A DNA stretch of 64,000 nucleotides from an uncultured Roseovarius sp. (GTDB lineage Bacteria; Pseudomonadota; Alphaproteobacteria; Rhodobacterales; Rhodobacteraceae). The stretch covers positions 168,409 to 232,408 of the forward strand of contig CANNCP010000007.1 of NCBI GenBank assembly GCA_947503145.1. Direction: 5' to 3'. Positions 34,663-43,957 of the stretch are shown piece by piece; the first letter of the stretch is position 1, and each line of letters begins with the position of its first letter. Under the pieces are notes generated by a model. The model worked only from the letters and a program-made list of their open reading frames with translations, searched no databases and was not told the DNA's origin. The translations under genes were made by a program, and so were the position numbers.

Positions 34663-36680
34663 TGTCCCCGCGGGGCAACACTTCGCCCGCCGGAGCCGAC
34701 ACGCGCCGGCGGGCTTATTATTTCAATCTTGGCTTCCTGCGCCAGGCGCGTGTGCGTCATATCCTCACGCTCGCAGGGTATGATCTGCGGATAGGCAAGC
34801 CCGGACCGGACGATCTGATCGCCGTCTGGGGCCGCAGCCCCTATGCTGCGCGCGGCGAGGCAGTCGCCGCAAAAACCAGCGCGCAGATCGTCCGCATCGA
34901 GGACGCATTCCTGCGATCCGTACATCCGGGCCGTACTGGCGAGCCGCCGCTGGGCCTTGTAATCGACCGGGCAGGCGTGCATTTCGATGCTTCGTGCCCG
35001 TCCGAGCTTGAGACGCTGCTGGCCACCCATCCGCTGGATGACACGGCGCTGCTGGACCGGGCCCGCGGCGCCATCGCCCGGCTGCAAAAAGCACATCTGA
35101 GCAAATATAACGCCTTTGATCCAGCCGCCCCCTGCCCCGCTCCGGGCTATGTCCTGGTCATTGACCAGACGCGCGGCGACGCCAGCATCGCCTATGGCGG
35201 TGCGGATGCGAACACCTTTCGCGAAATGCTGTATTATGCACAGGAGGACAATCCCGGGGCCCGCATCGTGATCAAGTCACATCCCGAGACGGCGGGGGGG
35301 CACCGCACAGGGTATTACGGGCCACAGGATGCGACGGGCCGCATTTCGCTGCTCACCGATCCCGTCAGCCCGTGGGCCCTGCTGGAGGGGGCCACAGGCG
35401 TCTATACCGTGTCGTCACAACTCGGGTTCGAGGCAATCTTTGCCGGTCATCGCCCACAGGTATTCGGGCAGCCGTTTTATGCCGGGTGGAACCTGACCGA
35501 GGATCGCCATCCCCTGGGCATCTCGCGACGTGGCCGCTCGCTCAGCCGGGCACAGCTCTTTGCCGCCGCGATGATCCTCTACCCGGTCTGGTATGACCCG
35601 CACCGCGATCGTCTGTGCGGGATTGAAGATGCGATTTCGATCCTTGAAGCGCAGGTGCGCGCCTGGCGCGAGGATCGGCTCGGCTGGTCTGCCCACGGCA
35701 TGCGCCTGTGGAAACGCCGCCCGCTGCAACAGTTCTTTGGTCAGCATGAACGCATGGTTTTCGATCGGCCCGCGGATCGACCCCGCCGCGATATGGTCTG
35801 GGCGGGGCGGACCGATGAGGCCCATGAGGGCGCGCTGCGCGTCGAGGACGGCTTCTTGCGCTCACGCGGCCTCGGGGCCGAGTTGATCCCGCCGCTCAGC
35901 CTGGTGTGCGACACGCGCGGCATCTATTACGATCCGACACAACCCAGCGACCTGGAGGACTGGATTGCCAAACGTGCCACCCTGCGCCCCGATCAGCAGG
36001 CCCGCGCCGAGGCGCTGATCGCGCGGCTCGTCGCACTGGGCCTGAGCAAATACAATCTCGGCGGCGCAACCCCGGAGCTACCAACGGGCCACCGTATCCT
36101 GGTGCCCGGCCAGGTCGAAGATGATGCTTCGATCCGCCTGGGCGCGGGCGATATTACGACCAACCTGAGCCTCTTGCAGGCAGCCCGAGCCGCCAATCCC
36201 GATGCGATCATCCTCTATAAACCACATCCGGATGTAGAGGCGGGGCTGCGCTGCGGCGCGGTGCCCGACGCGGCACTGACGGACCTGGCGGATGCGGTCC
36301 TGCCGCGCTGCGATCCCGCCGCGCTGCTGTCCGAGGTCGATGCGCTCTGGACCATGACCTCGCTCATGGGGTTCGAGGCACTGTTGCGCGGGGTAGCTGT
36401 CACCACTACCGGCGCGCCCTTCTACGCAGGCTGGGGCCTGACCACCGATCTGGGCTGCACACCTGCGCGCCGCACCGCGCGCCCGGACATAGCGGGCCTC
36501 GCACATGCTGCGCTTATCGACTATCCGCGCTATTTCGATCCCGTCACGCGGCAACCCTGCCCTGTCGAAGTGGTGATCGAGCGGCTCACCACTGGTGCCG
36601 TCCCGCATCCCGGCCTGACCAACCGTCTACTGGCCAAGCTGCAGGGCCTTTTCGCCTCCCGTGCCGCACTCTGGCGATGA
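34662..36680 (+). CDS. kpsC: capsular polysaccharide Kdo transferase KpsC (tandem-domain)
   Basis: Cytoplasmic bifunctional beta-Kdo glycosyltransferase that extends the poly-Kdo linker of group 2-type capsules. The 672 residues are two homologous halves (about 20-335 and 345-660). Each half repeats the same motif series: IEDAFLRS / VEDGFLRS, SKYNAFD / SKYNLGG, DASIAYG / DASIRLG, SHPE / KPHPD and GFEAIFAG / GFEALLRG, and both halves contain PFYAGW. The ATG at 34662 overlaps the preceding stop (TAATG). It forms the end of the kps unit. Confidence 0.92.
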   Translation: MSPRGNTSPAGADTRRRAYYFNLGFLRQARVRHILTLAGYDLRIGKPGPDDLIAVWGRSPYAARGEAVAAKTSAQIVRIEDAFLRSVHPGRTGEPPLGLVIDRAGVHFDASCPSELETLLATHPLDDTALLDRARGAIARLQKAHLSKYNAFDPAAPCPAPGYVLVIDQTRGDASIAYGGADANTFREMLYYAQEDNPGARIVIKSHPETAGGHRTGYYGPQDATGRISLLTDPVSPWALLEGATGVYTVSSQLGFEAIFAGHRPQVFGQPFYAGWNLTEDRHPLGISRRGRSLSRAQLFAAAMILYPVWYDPHRDRLCGIEDAISILEAQVRAWREDRLGWSAHGMRLWKRRPLQQFFGQHERMVFDRPADRPRRDMVWAGRTDEAHEGALRVEDGFLRSRGLGAELIPPLSLVCDTRGIYYDPTQPSDLEDWIAKRATLRPDQQARAEALIARLVALGLSKYNLGGATPELPTGHRILVPGQVEDDASIRLGAGDITTNLSLLQAARAANPDAIILYKPHPDVEAGLRCGAVPDAALTDLADAVLPRCDPAALLSEVDALWTMTSLMGFEALLRGVAVTTTGAPFYAGWGLTTDLGCTPARRTARPDIAGLAHAALIDYPRYFDPVTRQPCPVEVVIERLTTGAVPHPGLTNRLLAKLQGLFASRAALWR

Positions 36681-36692
36681 GCCGCTGCCTAT

Positions 36693-36737
36693 AGTGTTTC
36701 GCAGCAAGCCGTGTTTCAGGGTTTTCGCAAAACACTT
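36693..36737. repeat. dispersed palindromic element, B-type
   Basis: agtgtttcgcagcaa (36693-36707), centre gccgtgtttcagg, right arm gttttcgcaaaacacttta. Ends and centre match the elements at 1919 and 27281. It lies 13 bases after the kpsC stop. The rest of the interval to 36952 shows no gene. Confidence 0.7.
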
Positions 36738-36952
36738 TATCCAACCCGGCAGGCGGGACGGACAGTGTGGCCAGATCATGCTTTGGCCTCGCATTGCTGC
36801 GTGGATCGCGCTATGCCGCGCGGGCTAAGAGGGCGCTCAGGCGTTTTGTATTTGATATGATCTGCAGATTTGATGCAGTGCGCCCAGGACATTGACGGGG
36901 TGTGGGCCTTTCCCCACTCCCTGTTTCAGGAATAACCCAGAAGGCTTTAGCG

Positions 36953-37426
36953 ATGTGCGACGACGTTCTGATAGTGGTTCACACCTCCGCGCCGCGGCGC
37001 GTGTTTGCAGTGTGGACATTGCTGGGGCTGGGTGTGACGATCCTTTACCTCGCGGTTGCGCACCCGCCCGAGAATCTGGGGCTGCGGGTTGTTCAGATCG
37101 GGCTTGGCCTCGTGGTGCTGTGGCTGACCGACCGGCTACGGCGGGCAACCCGGACAACACTGGAACTGACCGAAACTCAACTGCGCAGCGGTAGCGGTGA
37201 ATTGCTGGCGGACGTGGCGCAAATTGAGGCGATCGACCGGGGGATATTTGCGCTCAAACCATCGAACGGGTTCGTGCTGCGGCTCTCCCACAAGGCGCCA
37301 CGCCGATGGGAGCCGGGGATGTGGTGGCGCGCCGGTCGCCGGATCGGCGTCGGCGGCGTGGCCTCCGCATCACAAACCAAGGCGATGGCCGGAATCCTGT
37401 CGACGATCATTGCAAAACGCGGCTAA
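36953..37426 (+). CDS. small membrane protein with PH-like cytoplasmic domain, unknown function
   Basis: I do not recognise a specific family. The 157-residue product has two transmembrane helices (about 15-38 and 45-62) and then a basic juxtamembrane stretch (DRLRRATR). A C-terminal beta-rich domain (LELTETQLRSGSGELL) resembles bacterial PH-type membrane proteins. The ATG at 36953 has AGAAGG 8 bases upstream; an earlier GTG at 36902 is less likely. The TAA stop runs into an AGAGTTTTGCGCCTTTG string that looks like half of the palindromic element. Confidence 0.6.
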   Translation: MCDDVLIVVHTSAPRRVFAVWTLLGLGVTILYLAVAHPPENLGLRVVQIGLGLVVLWLTDRLRRATRTTLELTETQLRSGSGELLADVAQIEAIDRGIFALKPSNGFVLRLSHKAPRRWEPGMWWRAGRRIGVGGVASASQTKAMAGILSTIIAKRG

Positions 37427-37488
37427 AGAGTTTTGCGCCTTTGTACAGTTGATCCGCCCAAAATGTGCGGTCACCCTGCAACAAGGCG

Positions 37489-38052
37489 CTACTCGTTTTC
37501 CCAGACAATCTGCGGTGCAAAGCGCGGGCTGGTCAGCACTCTGGTCGCGATCACCAGATCCCCACCGAGACCTACATCGAACTTTGCGGGATAGTCCGAC
37601 CGGCTTTCCAGGACGATCACCTCCTCGCCGTCACCCATGATCGGCAGGGTCGCGTGCGCGTTTCGCACATCAGCAGTGGTGAGCGCCGTATACGGTCCGC
37701 CGCCACGAACCTGCGACCAGCGCACTGAAAACTCGTCACTGTCCGCGTCGTATTTAACCACCGAAATGCGCATCTGATTTTCGCCGGTATCGTTAGTGAT
37801 CGTGTCGAACACCGTCTTGGCATTGTCGAGATAGGTCGGCGTGACCGTCTGCATCTCGCGAGAAAGCATGTCAGCGATCGTATAGCTGGCCTTGGCGCGG
37901 GCAGAGTCGTAGCGGTGAACTTCGAAGAACTCGTATGTGGCGGCGAGCGCCCAGAAAAGCAGGGGCAGCGTTATCACTGCCTCAAGGGCCACGGTCCCGG
38001 TCTCATCATCGCGGAAACTCTTGAGCCACTGGGTAAGGGGAAGCATATACAT
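37489..38052 (-). CDS. TadE-like pilus/secretion-associated pseudopilin
   Basis: A 187-residue protein with a basic N-terminus, the TadE-type segment DDETGTVALEAVITLPLLFW (about 15-34) and a periplasmic domain. TadE-family proteins are processed pseudopilins of Tad/Flp pilus systems. The ATG at 38052 overlaps the stop of the preceding gene (ATGA). A longer upstream frame to 38325 overlaps that gene and is rejected. It is the third of three overlapping genes. Confidence 0.82.
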   Translation of the reverse strand: MYMLPLTQWLKSFRDDETGTVALEAVITLPLLFWALAATYEFFEVHRYDSARAKASYTIADMLSREMQTVTPTYLDNAKTVFDTITNDTGENQMRISVVKYDADSDEFSVRWSQVRGGGPYTALTTADVRNAHATLPIMGDGEEVIVLESRSDYPAKFDVGLGGDLVIATRVLTSPRFAPQIVWENE

Positions 38053-38588
38053 CACAGCGGCTCCTGCACAAAGGCCGACATCGAAACGATGGCCAACTGG
38101 CCGCTGGAATCTTTCTCCATACTGCCTGCCAGATGCCAGCCAGGAAAGAGCGGGTCGTATTTCAGGCAGGCGCGCAGGAACATCAGCTGATTTTGCTGGC
38201 CCGGTGTGAAGCTGAGTACAGGCGCGCCCTCTTCCTCGCGTTCGGTGCACATCACCTCGCCGCCGAGTGTCGTCAGATTGCGTATGTCGGATGGCACCAT
38301 TTCCAGGCGCAGGCTGCTGGAACATTCGTTGATCACCAGTGCCTCTTCGCAGATGCGGTCCTTGATCGCGTCGTGGGTTGGTGCCGTACCGGTGCCCAGG
38401 CGGACATCACGTACCGCGATATCAAGTCCGCGCTCCAGCATCACCTGGCGCAATGTGATCATGCTCAGCTCAAGCGACATGACTATCAGCGCGAGGTAGA
38501 CCGGGAAGATCAGGACGAACTCGACAGTCGCACTGCCATTCTCGTCCCGACCGAACGCCCGTAGCATTCTGCGAATGATGTCGGTCAC
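38052..38588 (-). CDS. TadE-like pseudopilin
   Basis: A 178-residue protein with the TadE signature GRDENGSATVEFVLIFPVYL near residues 13-32, which forms a single N-terminal transmembrane helix, followed by a periplasmic region with several cysteines. Paralogous to its downstream neighbour in organisation. It overlaps both neighbours by four bases, so the three products are probably made in fixed ratio. Confidence 0.82.
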   Translation of the reverse strand: MTDIIRRMLRAFGRDENGSATVEFVLIFPVYLALIVMSLELSMITLRQVMLERGLDIAVRDVRLGTGTAPTHDAIKDRICEEALVINECSSSLRLEMVPSDIRNLTTLGGEVMCTEREEEGAPVLSFTPGQQNQLMFLRACLKYDPLFPGWHLAGSMEKDSSGQLAIVSMSAFVQEPL

Positions 38589-40351
38589 TGGGTCAACCTC
38601 AGATTTACGACGTTCGAAGCAATCGAGTTGAACGCGTCGTTGATGTTCACGCCCTCGGCCCGGTAGTAATGGGCCGCCGAAGATGCGCAGGCCTTGAGCT
38701 TGGTCTCGGCGGTGCCGCCGCGGTCGATTTCAAAACCGATGGTGTAGATCACCGCGTTCTCGTTCTTGCTGGCCGTGCAGACGTTCAGCATGAGGGCATC
38801 CTTGGTCGATCCGCTCTCGTAGCCGGTGCCGGTATAATCGTTCCAAGGCCCCCAGTTGCCGGTGGTCTCACCGTAGTAGCGCGGCGACATCAGGCCCCAG
38901 GCCTCTTCCCAGTCAAGGCGCGTCTTGGAGACGAATCCTTCCTGATCTTCCAGATTGGAGAATTCAGTGGGGGTCAGCCAATCGCCCTCTTCGATGCTGT
39001 AGTACTTATTGTAGTAAGGACTGCGCAGGTAATAGAAGGATTCTGCGGGGCCGCTGGCCTCGTAGATGCATTCCCATCCCCACTTGGAGCAGAGGCTCTC
39101 GTTGTAGCGAATATCGTTCTTGTTCTTCCAATTGGTGCCGTAAGCATATTTGAATTGGGTACTCGGCGTCACTACTTCGTAGAGGTCCGAATTGGCGCCA
39201 CGATAGGCGTTGTTGCTGAAGTAGTAGGATGTCGTGTTCTGGCCGTCGCCCATCATCACGATGACCTTGAGCGTTTCGCCCTCATCGTAGTTTGCCGGCA
39301 CGGTGGTAAGCGACGCATCCATTTCTTCCGCGTCCATCAGGTCCTGGGTGATCTGGCGGAACGTCGGGTCGAGCAATGCAGCCCCCCAGTTCATGCCTTG
39401 GTGGCCACTGGTGTTGCCTTCCGCCTCCAACGCCTCGATTTTGTCATGCAGGGCGGTCTCGCTGATCGAGAAGGGCAGAATAGTCATGTAATCGTCGGTA
39501 AAACAGGACCGCCAGTCGGACGTGAGATCGTCGAAATCGCCGTAGACCGATGTGTAGATCATCTGATCAATCGTGTTTCCGGCGGAAAAGCCCGAATTGC
39601 CTGTCGCGAGTGACGCGTGATTATAATCGTTGTCTGCGAACCGAAGACAGGTGGAGTAGTTGTGCTTCTCGCTTACGGCGAGTGCGTCGAACATCGCCTT
39701 GGTCGGCGTGACTGACCAGCTGAACGGCACGATGGAGATAACCGAATCACCGATTTCGGATGCATTCAGAATCGACGTGACAAAGGTCTTGGCCGCCGCT
39801 TTCAGGTTTGTCAGCTTGCTGTTGCTGCCCATCGAGCCTGACACGTCGAGAACCAATGCCACTTCGAGCTTGGGCACGCGTCTTATGGCGGTCGAGTTAC
39901 CCGCCGCAGTGAGCGTTTTCACGCCACTCAGATGCATCAGGTAAGTGTCCAGCGTCATCGAGGCGCTCGCGGTGACCTGACTGGAATTCAGCGTGGTCAC
40001 GATGTCGTCATCGGCGATCGCGTTCAAGTAGGACGACATTTGCGACTTGGCAAAGTAATCCTCGACGATCGTCTTGGCATCAGCGCCGAAGGGCGCCCCG
40101 GCTGCGGCCAGCACGGCGCTGTCCAGCGTATTCTGAATGCGTGCGCGCTCCATCTCCTGGCGTGATATGTCGATGGCGAGCCCGCCCGCGATAAGCATTA
40201 TCAGCAGGATGAAGAGCGTGAATGCGACAACCGCGCCGTCTTCGTCCCGGGCAAATCGGTGCAGCCACGATCGGCAGCTGACCGGGGCGTTGGCCGGATT
40301 CTGAATGGCGTCGTCGCCGAGTGAACGGAACTTGGAAAGTTGATATTTCAC
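38585..40351 (-). CDS. TadG-like protein with von Willebrand factor A domain
   Basis: A 588-residue membrane-anchored protein. The TadE/G N-terminal helix (FARDEDGAVVAFTLFILLIM, about 33-52) is followed by a vWA domain whose MIDAS motif is DVSGSMGSNS (about 168-177). A tyrosine- and tryptophan-rich insertion lies in the middle (about 370-490). TadG proteins anchor or assemble Flp pili in the envelope. It begins with GTG, with GAGGT upstream. It is first in the three-gene unit. No tadABC, rcpAC or flp is nearby, so these may serve a distant locus or a separate function. Confidence 0.85.
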   Translation of the reverse strand: MKYQLSKFRSLGDDAIQNPANAPVSCRSWLHRFARDEDGAVVAFTLFILLIMLIAGGLAIDISRQEMERARIQNTLDSAVLAAAGAPFGADAKTIVEDYFAKSQMSSYLNAIADDDIVTTLNSSQVTASASMTLDTYLMHLSGVKTLTAAGNSTAIRRVPKLEVALVLDVSGSMGSNSKLTNLKAAAKTFVTSILNASEIGDSVISIVPFSWSVTPTKAMFDALAVSEKHNYSTCLRFADNDYNHASLATGNSGFSAGNTIDQMIYTSVYGDFDDLTSDWRSCFTDDYMTILPFSISETALHDKIEALEAEGNTSGHQGMNWGAALLDPTFRQITQDLMDAEEMDASLTTVPANYDEGETLKVIVMMGDGQNTTSYYFSNNAYRGANSDLYEVVTPSTQFKYAYGTNWKNKNDIRYNESLCSKWGWECIYEASGPAESFYYLRSPYYNKYYSIEEGDWLTPTEFSNLEDQEGFVSKTRLDWEEAWGLMSPRYYGETTGNWGPWNDYTGTGYESGSTKDALMLNVCTASKNENAVIYTIGFEIDRGGTAETKLKACASSAAHYYRAEGVNINDAFNSIASNVVNLRLTQ

Positions 40352-40671
40352 TTGTCTACCTCACAGGCCACAGTCGCAATACGACTCGGATTTAATCTCC
40401 ATATTCATTGCCGATTACTGTGGCGAAATTTGGGCGAAATGGAGCGAATTAAGTCGAAATACATTATATTTTTCAACATTTTATCGATAACTCCCTGATT
40501 GTCTCCCGGAGCGAAACAAACCACGGTGAAATGCGGCATCCTCAAGTTTTCACCTCAACCACCGCAGGGATCGCTGGACAAAATGCCACAAGGGCTTAAC
40601 CATGTCCCCTCAAACAACATCATGAAAACGAGCGCCCGAAGCGACCGGACGCGTGTCCAGGGAGGGACAAT
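40352..40671. other. 320-bp divergent intergenic region
   Basis: No gene is visible. The interval is AT-rich between about 40380 and 40500 and should contain promoters for the leftward Tad unit and the rightward glutamate dehydrogenase. I recognise no named operator. Confidence 0.4.
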
Positions 40672-42102
40672 ATGGCCAGCGCAAAAGAACCGAGTTTCCG
40701 TGACAGTGTCGATCTGATGTTCAGCCGCGCGGTGGCGCTGATGGACCTGCCGCCCGGGCTGGAGGAAAAGATCCGGGTTTGCAACGCGACCTACACAGTA
40801 CGGTTCGGCGTGCGCCTGCGCGGACAAATTCATACCTTCACTGGCTACCGCTCGGTCCATTCGGAACATATGGAGCCGGTCAAGGGCGGTATCCGCTACG
40901 CGATGGGCGTCAACCAGGACGAAGTCGAGGCGCTCGCGGCGCTGATGACCTACAAGTGCGCACTGGTGGACGCGCCGTTCGGCGGCTCCAAGGGCGGTCT
41001 GCGGATCGACCCCCGTGAATGGGACGAAAACGAGTTGGAGCGGATCACCCGCCGCTTCGCCTATGAGCTGATCAAGCGCGACCTGATCCATCCCAGCCAG
41101 AACGTGCCCGCCCCTGACATGGGAACGGGCGAACGCGAGATGGCCTGGATCGCCGACCAGTACAAGCGCATGAACACCACCGACATCAACAGCCGCGCCT
41201 GCGTTACCGGCAAACCGGTGAATGCGGGGGGCATACAAGGCCGGACCGAAGCGACGGGTCGGGGCGTTCAATACGCACTCAGAGAGTTTTTCCGGCACCC
41301 CGAAGATATCAAGCTGGCCAAGCTCAGCGGCACGCTCGACGGCAAGAAGGTCATCGTACAGGGCCTCGGCAACGTGGGCTACCACGCAACCAAGTTCCTG
41401 AGCGAGGAGGATGGCTGCCTGATCACCGCAATCGTGGAGCATGACGGGGCGTTGATCGACGAGAAGGGACTCGACATCGAAGCGGTACGGACCTGGATCA
41501 CCAATAATGGTGGTGTCACCGGGTATCCCAACGCACAGCATGTCAAGAACGGGGCAAGCGTGCTGGAGCATGCGTGCGATATCCTGATCCCCGCCGCGAT
41601 GGAGGGCGTGATCCACATGGGCAACGCCGCCAATATCCAGGCCCCGCTGATCGTCGAGGCCGCGAACGGGCCTGTGACGGCTGGCGCGAACGATATCCTG
41701 CTCGAAAAGGGTAGCGTGATCATCCCCGACATGTTTGCCAATGCCGGCGGTGTCACCGTGTCCTATTTCGAATGGGTCAAGAACCTCAGCCATATCCGTT
41801 TTGGCCGGATGGGCCGCCGTCAGGAAGAAGCGCGCCACCAGTTGCTGGTGGATGAACTGGACCAACTGAGCGCCGACAAGAAACTGGGCTGGACCCTGAC
41901 CCCGGGGTTCAAGCAGCAGTATCTGCGCGGCGCGGGAGAACTGGAACTGGTGCGCTCTGGGTTGGATGACACGATGCGCGCCGCCTATCAGGAGATGCGC
42001 GAGACATGGCACGGGCGCGAGGATGTGACCGACCTGCGCACCGCAACCTACCTGGTATCGATCGACAAGGTCGCATCAAGCTACCGCGCGCTCGGTCTCT
42101 GA
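40672..42102 (+). CDS. Glu/Leu/Phe/Val dehydrogenase (glutamate dehydrogenase)
   Basis: Oxidative deamination of glutamate to 2-oxoglutarate, or the reverse, in the cytoplasm. The 476 residues have the GLFV signature: KGGIRY substrate loop, catalytic lysine region TYKCALVDAPFGGSKGG (about 93-109), and the Rossmann motif VIVQGLGNVGYHATK. Length and motifs fit the hexameric GDH class; coenzyme preference is not clear by eye. AGGGAGG lies upstream of the ATG. A strong terminator follows, so it is monocistronic. Confidence 0.93.
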   Translation: MASAKEPSFRDSVDLMFSRAVALMDLPPGLEEKIRVCNATYTVRFGVRLRGQIHTFTGYRSVHSEHMEPVKGGIRYAMGVNQDEVEALAALMTYKCALVDAPFGGSKGGLRIDPREWDENELERITRRFAYELIKRDLIHPSQNVPAPDMGTGEREMAWIADQYKRMNTTDINSRACVTGKPVNAGGIQGRTEATGRGVQYALREFFRHPEDIKLAKLSGTLDGKKVIVQGLGNVGYHATKFLSEEDGCLITAIVEHDGALIDEKGLDIEAVRTWITNNGGVTGYPNAQHVKNGASVLEHACDILIPAAMEGVIHMGNAANIQAPLIVEAANGPVTAGANDILLEKGSVIIPDMFANAGGVTVSYFEWVKNLSHIRFGRMGRRQEEARHQLLVDELDQLSADKKLGWTLTPGFKQQYLRGAGELELVRSGLDDTMRAAYQEMRETWHGREDVTDLRTATYLVSIDKVASSYRALGL

Positions 42103-42129
42103 GGTCACGGACCTGCTGACATTGTTGAC

Positions 42130-42158
42130 AGCCGCCCCGTTGGTTCGGGGCGGCTGCC
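42130..42158 (+). terminator. intrinsic terminator after glutamate dehydrogenase
   Basis: AGCCGCCCCG (42130-42139), loop TTGGTT and CGGGGCGGCT (42146-42155) form a perfect 10-bp stem followed by GCCTTTC. It is placed 28 bases after the stop codon. Confidence 0.8.
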
Positions 42159-42366
42159 TTTCAGGCGCCGGCTGACACGGTGCCCCGCAAGCCGCGTGAT
42201 TGTCAGGCAGCGCGCTGGCGATCAGACGGATGCGCAGGTTTTTGGAATGCACACAATCAGGCACCCGGTCGTTTGAGTGGAAACTCGGCTGAACCGGGGT
42301 TCTTGCCGGTTGCGCTTTACGGCGTAAATTGGTCAAGTCAGTCAGGATCCACAAGGGAGAGAGCGC

Positions 42367-43620
42367 ATGGGCTTTTCAGGCTGGCGCGTACTGAAAGAGG
42401 GGCTGACCGGCAATCGCGGCTGGGGTAGCCACTGGCGTGATGCCACGCCCGGGGACGCCTACGATGTGGTCATCATCGGCGGCGGCGGTCACGGTCTGGC
42501 AACCGCCTATTACCTGGCCCGAAACCACGGCATCACCAATGTCGCAGTGCTGGAAAAGGGCTATCTCGGGGGCGGCAATGTGGGGCGCAACACCACCATC
42601 GTGCGCGCCAATTATTTCCTGCCGGGCAATTCGGAGTTCTATTCGCATTCCCTGAAGCTGTGGGAAGGGATGGAGGCAGACCTCAATTACAACGTCATGC
42701 ACTCCCAACGCGGACAGATCGCGCTGTTCCATTCCGATGCTCAGCGCGATGCAGCCGTGCGGCGTGGCAATGCGATCATCAATCAGGGCGACGATGCCGA
42801 GCTGCTGAGCCGCGCCGACGTAAAGCGCATGCTGCCCTATCTCGATTACGACAACGCCCGGTTCCCGATCTATGGTGGAATGTTGCAGCGGCGCGCGGGC
42901 ACGGCACGGCATGACGCCGTCGCCTGGGGCTATGCGCGCGGCGCCAGTGACCGGGGCGTGGACCTGATCCAGAATTGCGAAGTGACCGGCATCGACATCG
43001 AAGGCGGCGTTGTCAAAGGTGTGCAGACCACGCGCGGTGCGATCCGTGCCAAGAAGGTGGCGATCATCGTTGCCGGCCGTTCAGGCCAGGTGGCGGCGAT
43101 GGCGGGCATGCGACTGCCGATCGAGAGCCACGTGCTTCAGGCGTTTGTCACCGAGGGACTGAAGCCCTGCATAGATCATGTGGTCAGCTTTGGCATGGGG
43201 CATTTCTATATCAGCCAGTCAGACAAGGGGGGACTGGTCTTTGGCGGCGACCTGGATTTCCACGCATCTTATGCGGCCCGCGGCAACCTGCCGATGATGG
43301 AACATGTAATGGAGGCGGGCATGACCCTGATGCCGATGATCGGCAAGGCACGCGTGCTGCGCAGCTGGGGCGGGATCATGGACATGACACCTGACGGCAG
43401 CCCGATCATCGACAAGACCGGCACGGAAGGGCTCTATATAGATTGCGGCTGGTGTTACGGCGGGTTCAAGGCGGTGCCCGGTTCCGGCTGGTCAATGGCG
43501 CATCTGGTCGCGACGGACAATCATCACGAACCAGCGGCGCGTTTCCGGCTGGACCGGTTCCGCACCGGGCGCGGCCTGATGGACGAAGAAGGCACCGGCA
43601 GCCAACACAACCTGCATTGA
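42367..43620 (+). CDS. soxB: sarcosine oxidase subunit beta
   Basis: FAD-containing subunit of the heterotetrameric enzyme that oxidatively demethylates sarcosine to glycine, H2O2 and 5,10-methylene-THF. The 417 residues include the dinucleotide motif VVIIGGGGHGLATAY (34-48) and ARHDAVAWGYAR (180-191), where H182 corresponds to the covalent FMN histidine known in this family. GGGAGAG precedes the ATG. It is the first gene of soxBDAG. The promoter probably lies in 42160-42366, where I see no gene. Confidence 0.97.
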   Translation: MGFSGWRVLKEGLTGNRGWGSHWRDATPGDAYDVVIIGGGGHGLATAYYLARNHGITNVAVLEKGYLGGGNVGRNTTIVRANYFLPGNSEFYSHSLKLWEGMEADLNYNVMHSQRGQIALFHSDAQRDAAVRRGNAIINQGDDAELLSRADVKRMLPYLDYDNARFPIYGGMLQRRAGTARHDAVAWGYARGASDRGVDLIQNCEVTGIDIEGGVVKGVQTTRGAIRAKKVAIIVAGRSGQVAAMAGMRLPIESHVLQAFVTEGLKPCIDHVVSFGMGHFYISQSDKGGLVFGGDLDFHASYAARGNLPMMEHVMEAGMTLMPMIGKARVLRSWGGIMDMTPDGSPIIDKTGTEGLYIDCGWCYGGFKAVPGSGWSMAHLVATDNHHEPAARFRLDRFRTGRGLMDEEGTGSQHNLH

Positions 43621-43645
43621 CGCCAGTTCGAGAGGGCGGGATTTT

Positions 43646-43673
43646 GAGTACTTTTGGAACGATGAAAACAGGG
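43646..43673 (+). repeat. recurrent GAGTACTTTTGGA..ATGAA motif
   Basis: GAGTACTTTTGGAACGATGA then AAACAGGG, within the soxB-soxD gap, 12 bases before the soxD start. It aligns with the motifs at 31019 (minus) and 60265 (plus). Confidence 0.5.
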
Positions 43674-43684
43674 ATGCTGGAGCG

Positions 43685-43957
43685 ATGAGGATCACCTGTC
43701 CGATCTGCGGCGCACGCGACCGACGAGAGTTCACCTATATGGGGGATGCAGTCGCCCTTGAGCGGCCAGAGAAAGGTGCTGCGCCGGAGGCGTGGGACGA
43801 CTACCTGCATAACCGCGACAACCCGGCGGGCGAGACCCGCGATCTGTGGTATCACGAAAGCGGCTGTGCTGCGTGGATCGTGGTGACGCGCAACACGGTC
43901 ACCCATGAGGTTTACCGTACCGAACTGGCCAGCCAAGTGCACGAGGCCCAGCCATGA
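43685..43957 (+). CDS. soxD: sarcosine oxidase subunit delta
   Basis: Small zinc-binding subunit of heterotetrameric sarcosine oxidase, 90 residues. The N-terminal CPICG (C5, C8) and a downstream His-Cys region (YHESGC, about 58-63) supply the zinc ligands. GGAG lies just before the ATG. The stop overlaps the soxA start by four bases (ATGA). Confidence 0.95.
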   Translation: MRITCPICGARDRREFTYMGDAVALERPEKGAAPEAWDDYLHNRDNPAGETRDLWYHESGCAAWIVVTRNTVTHEVYRTELASQVHEAQP

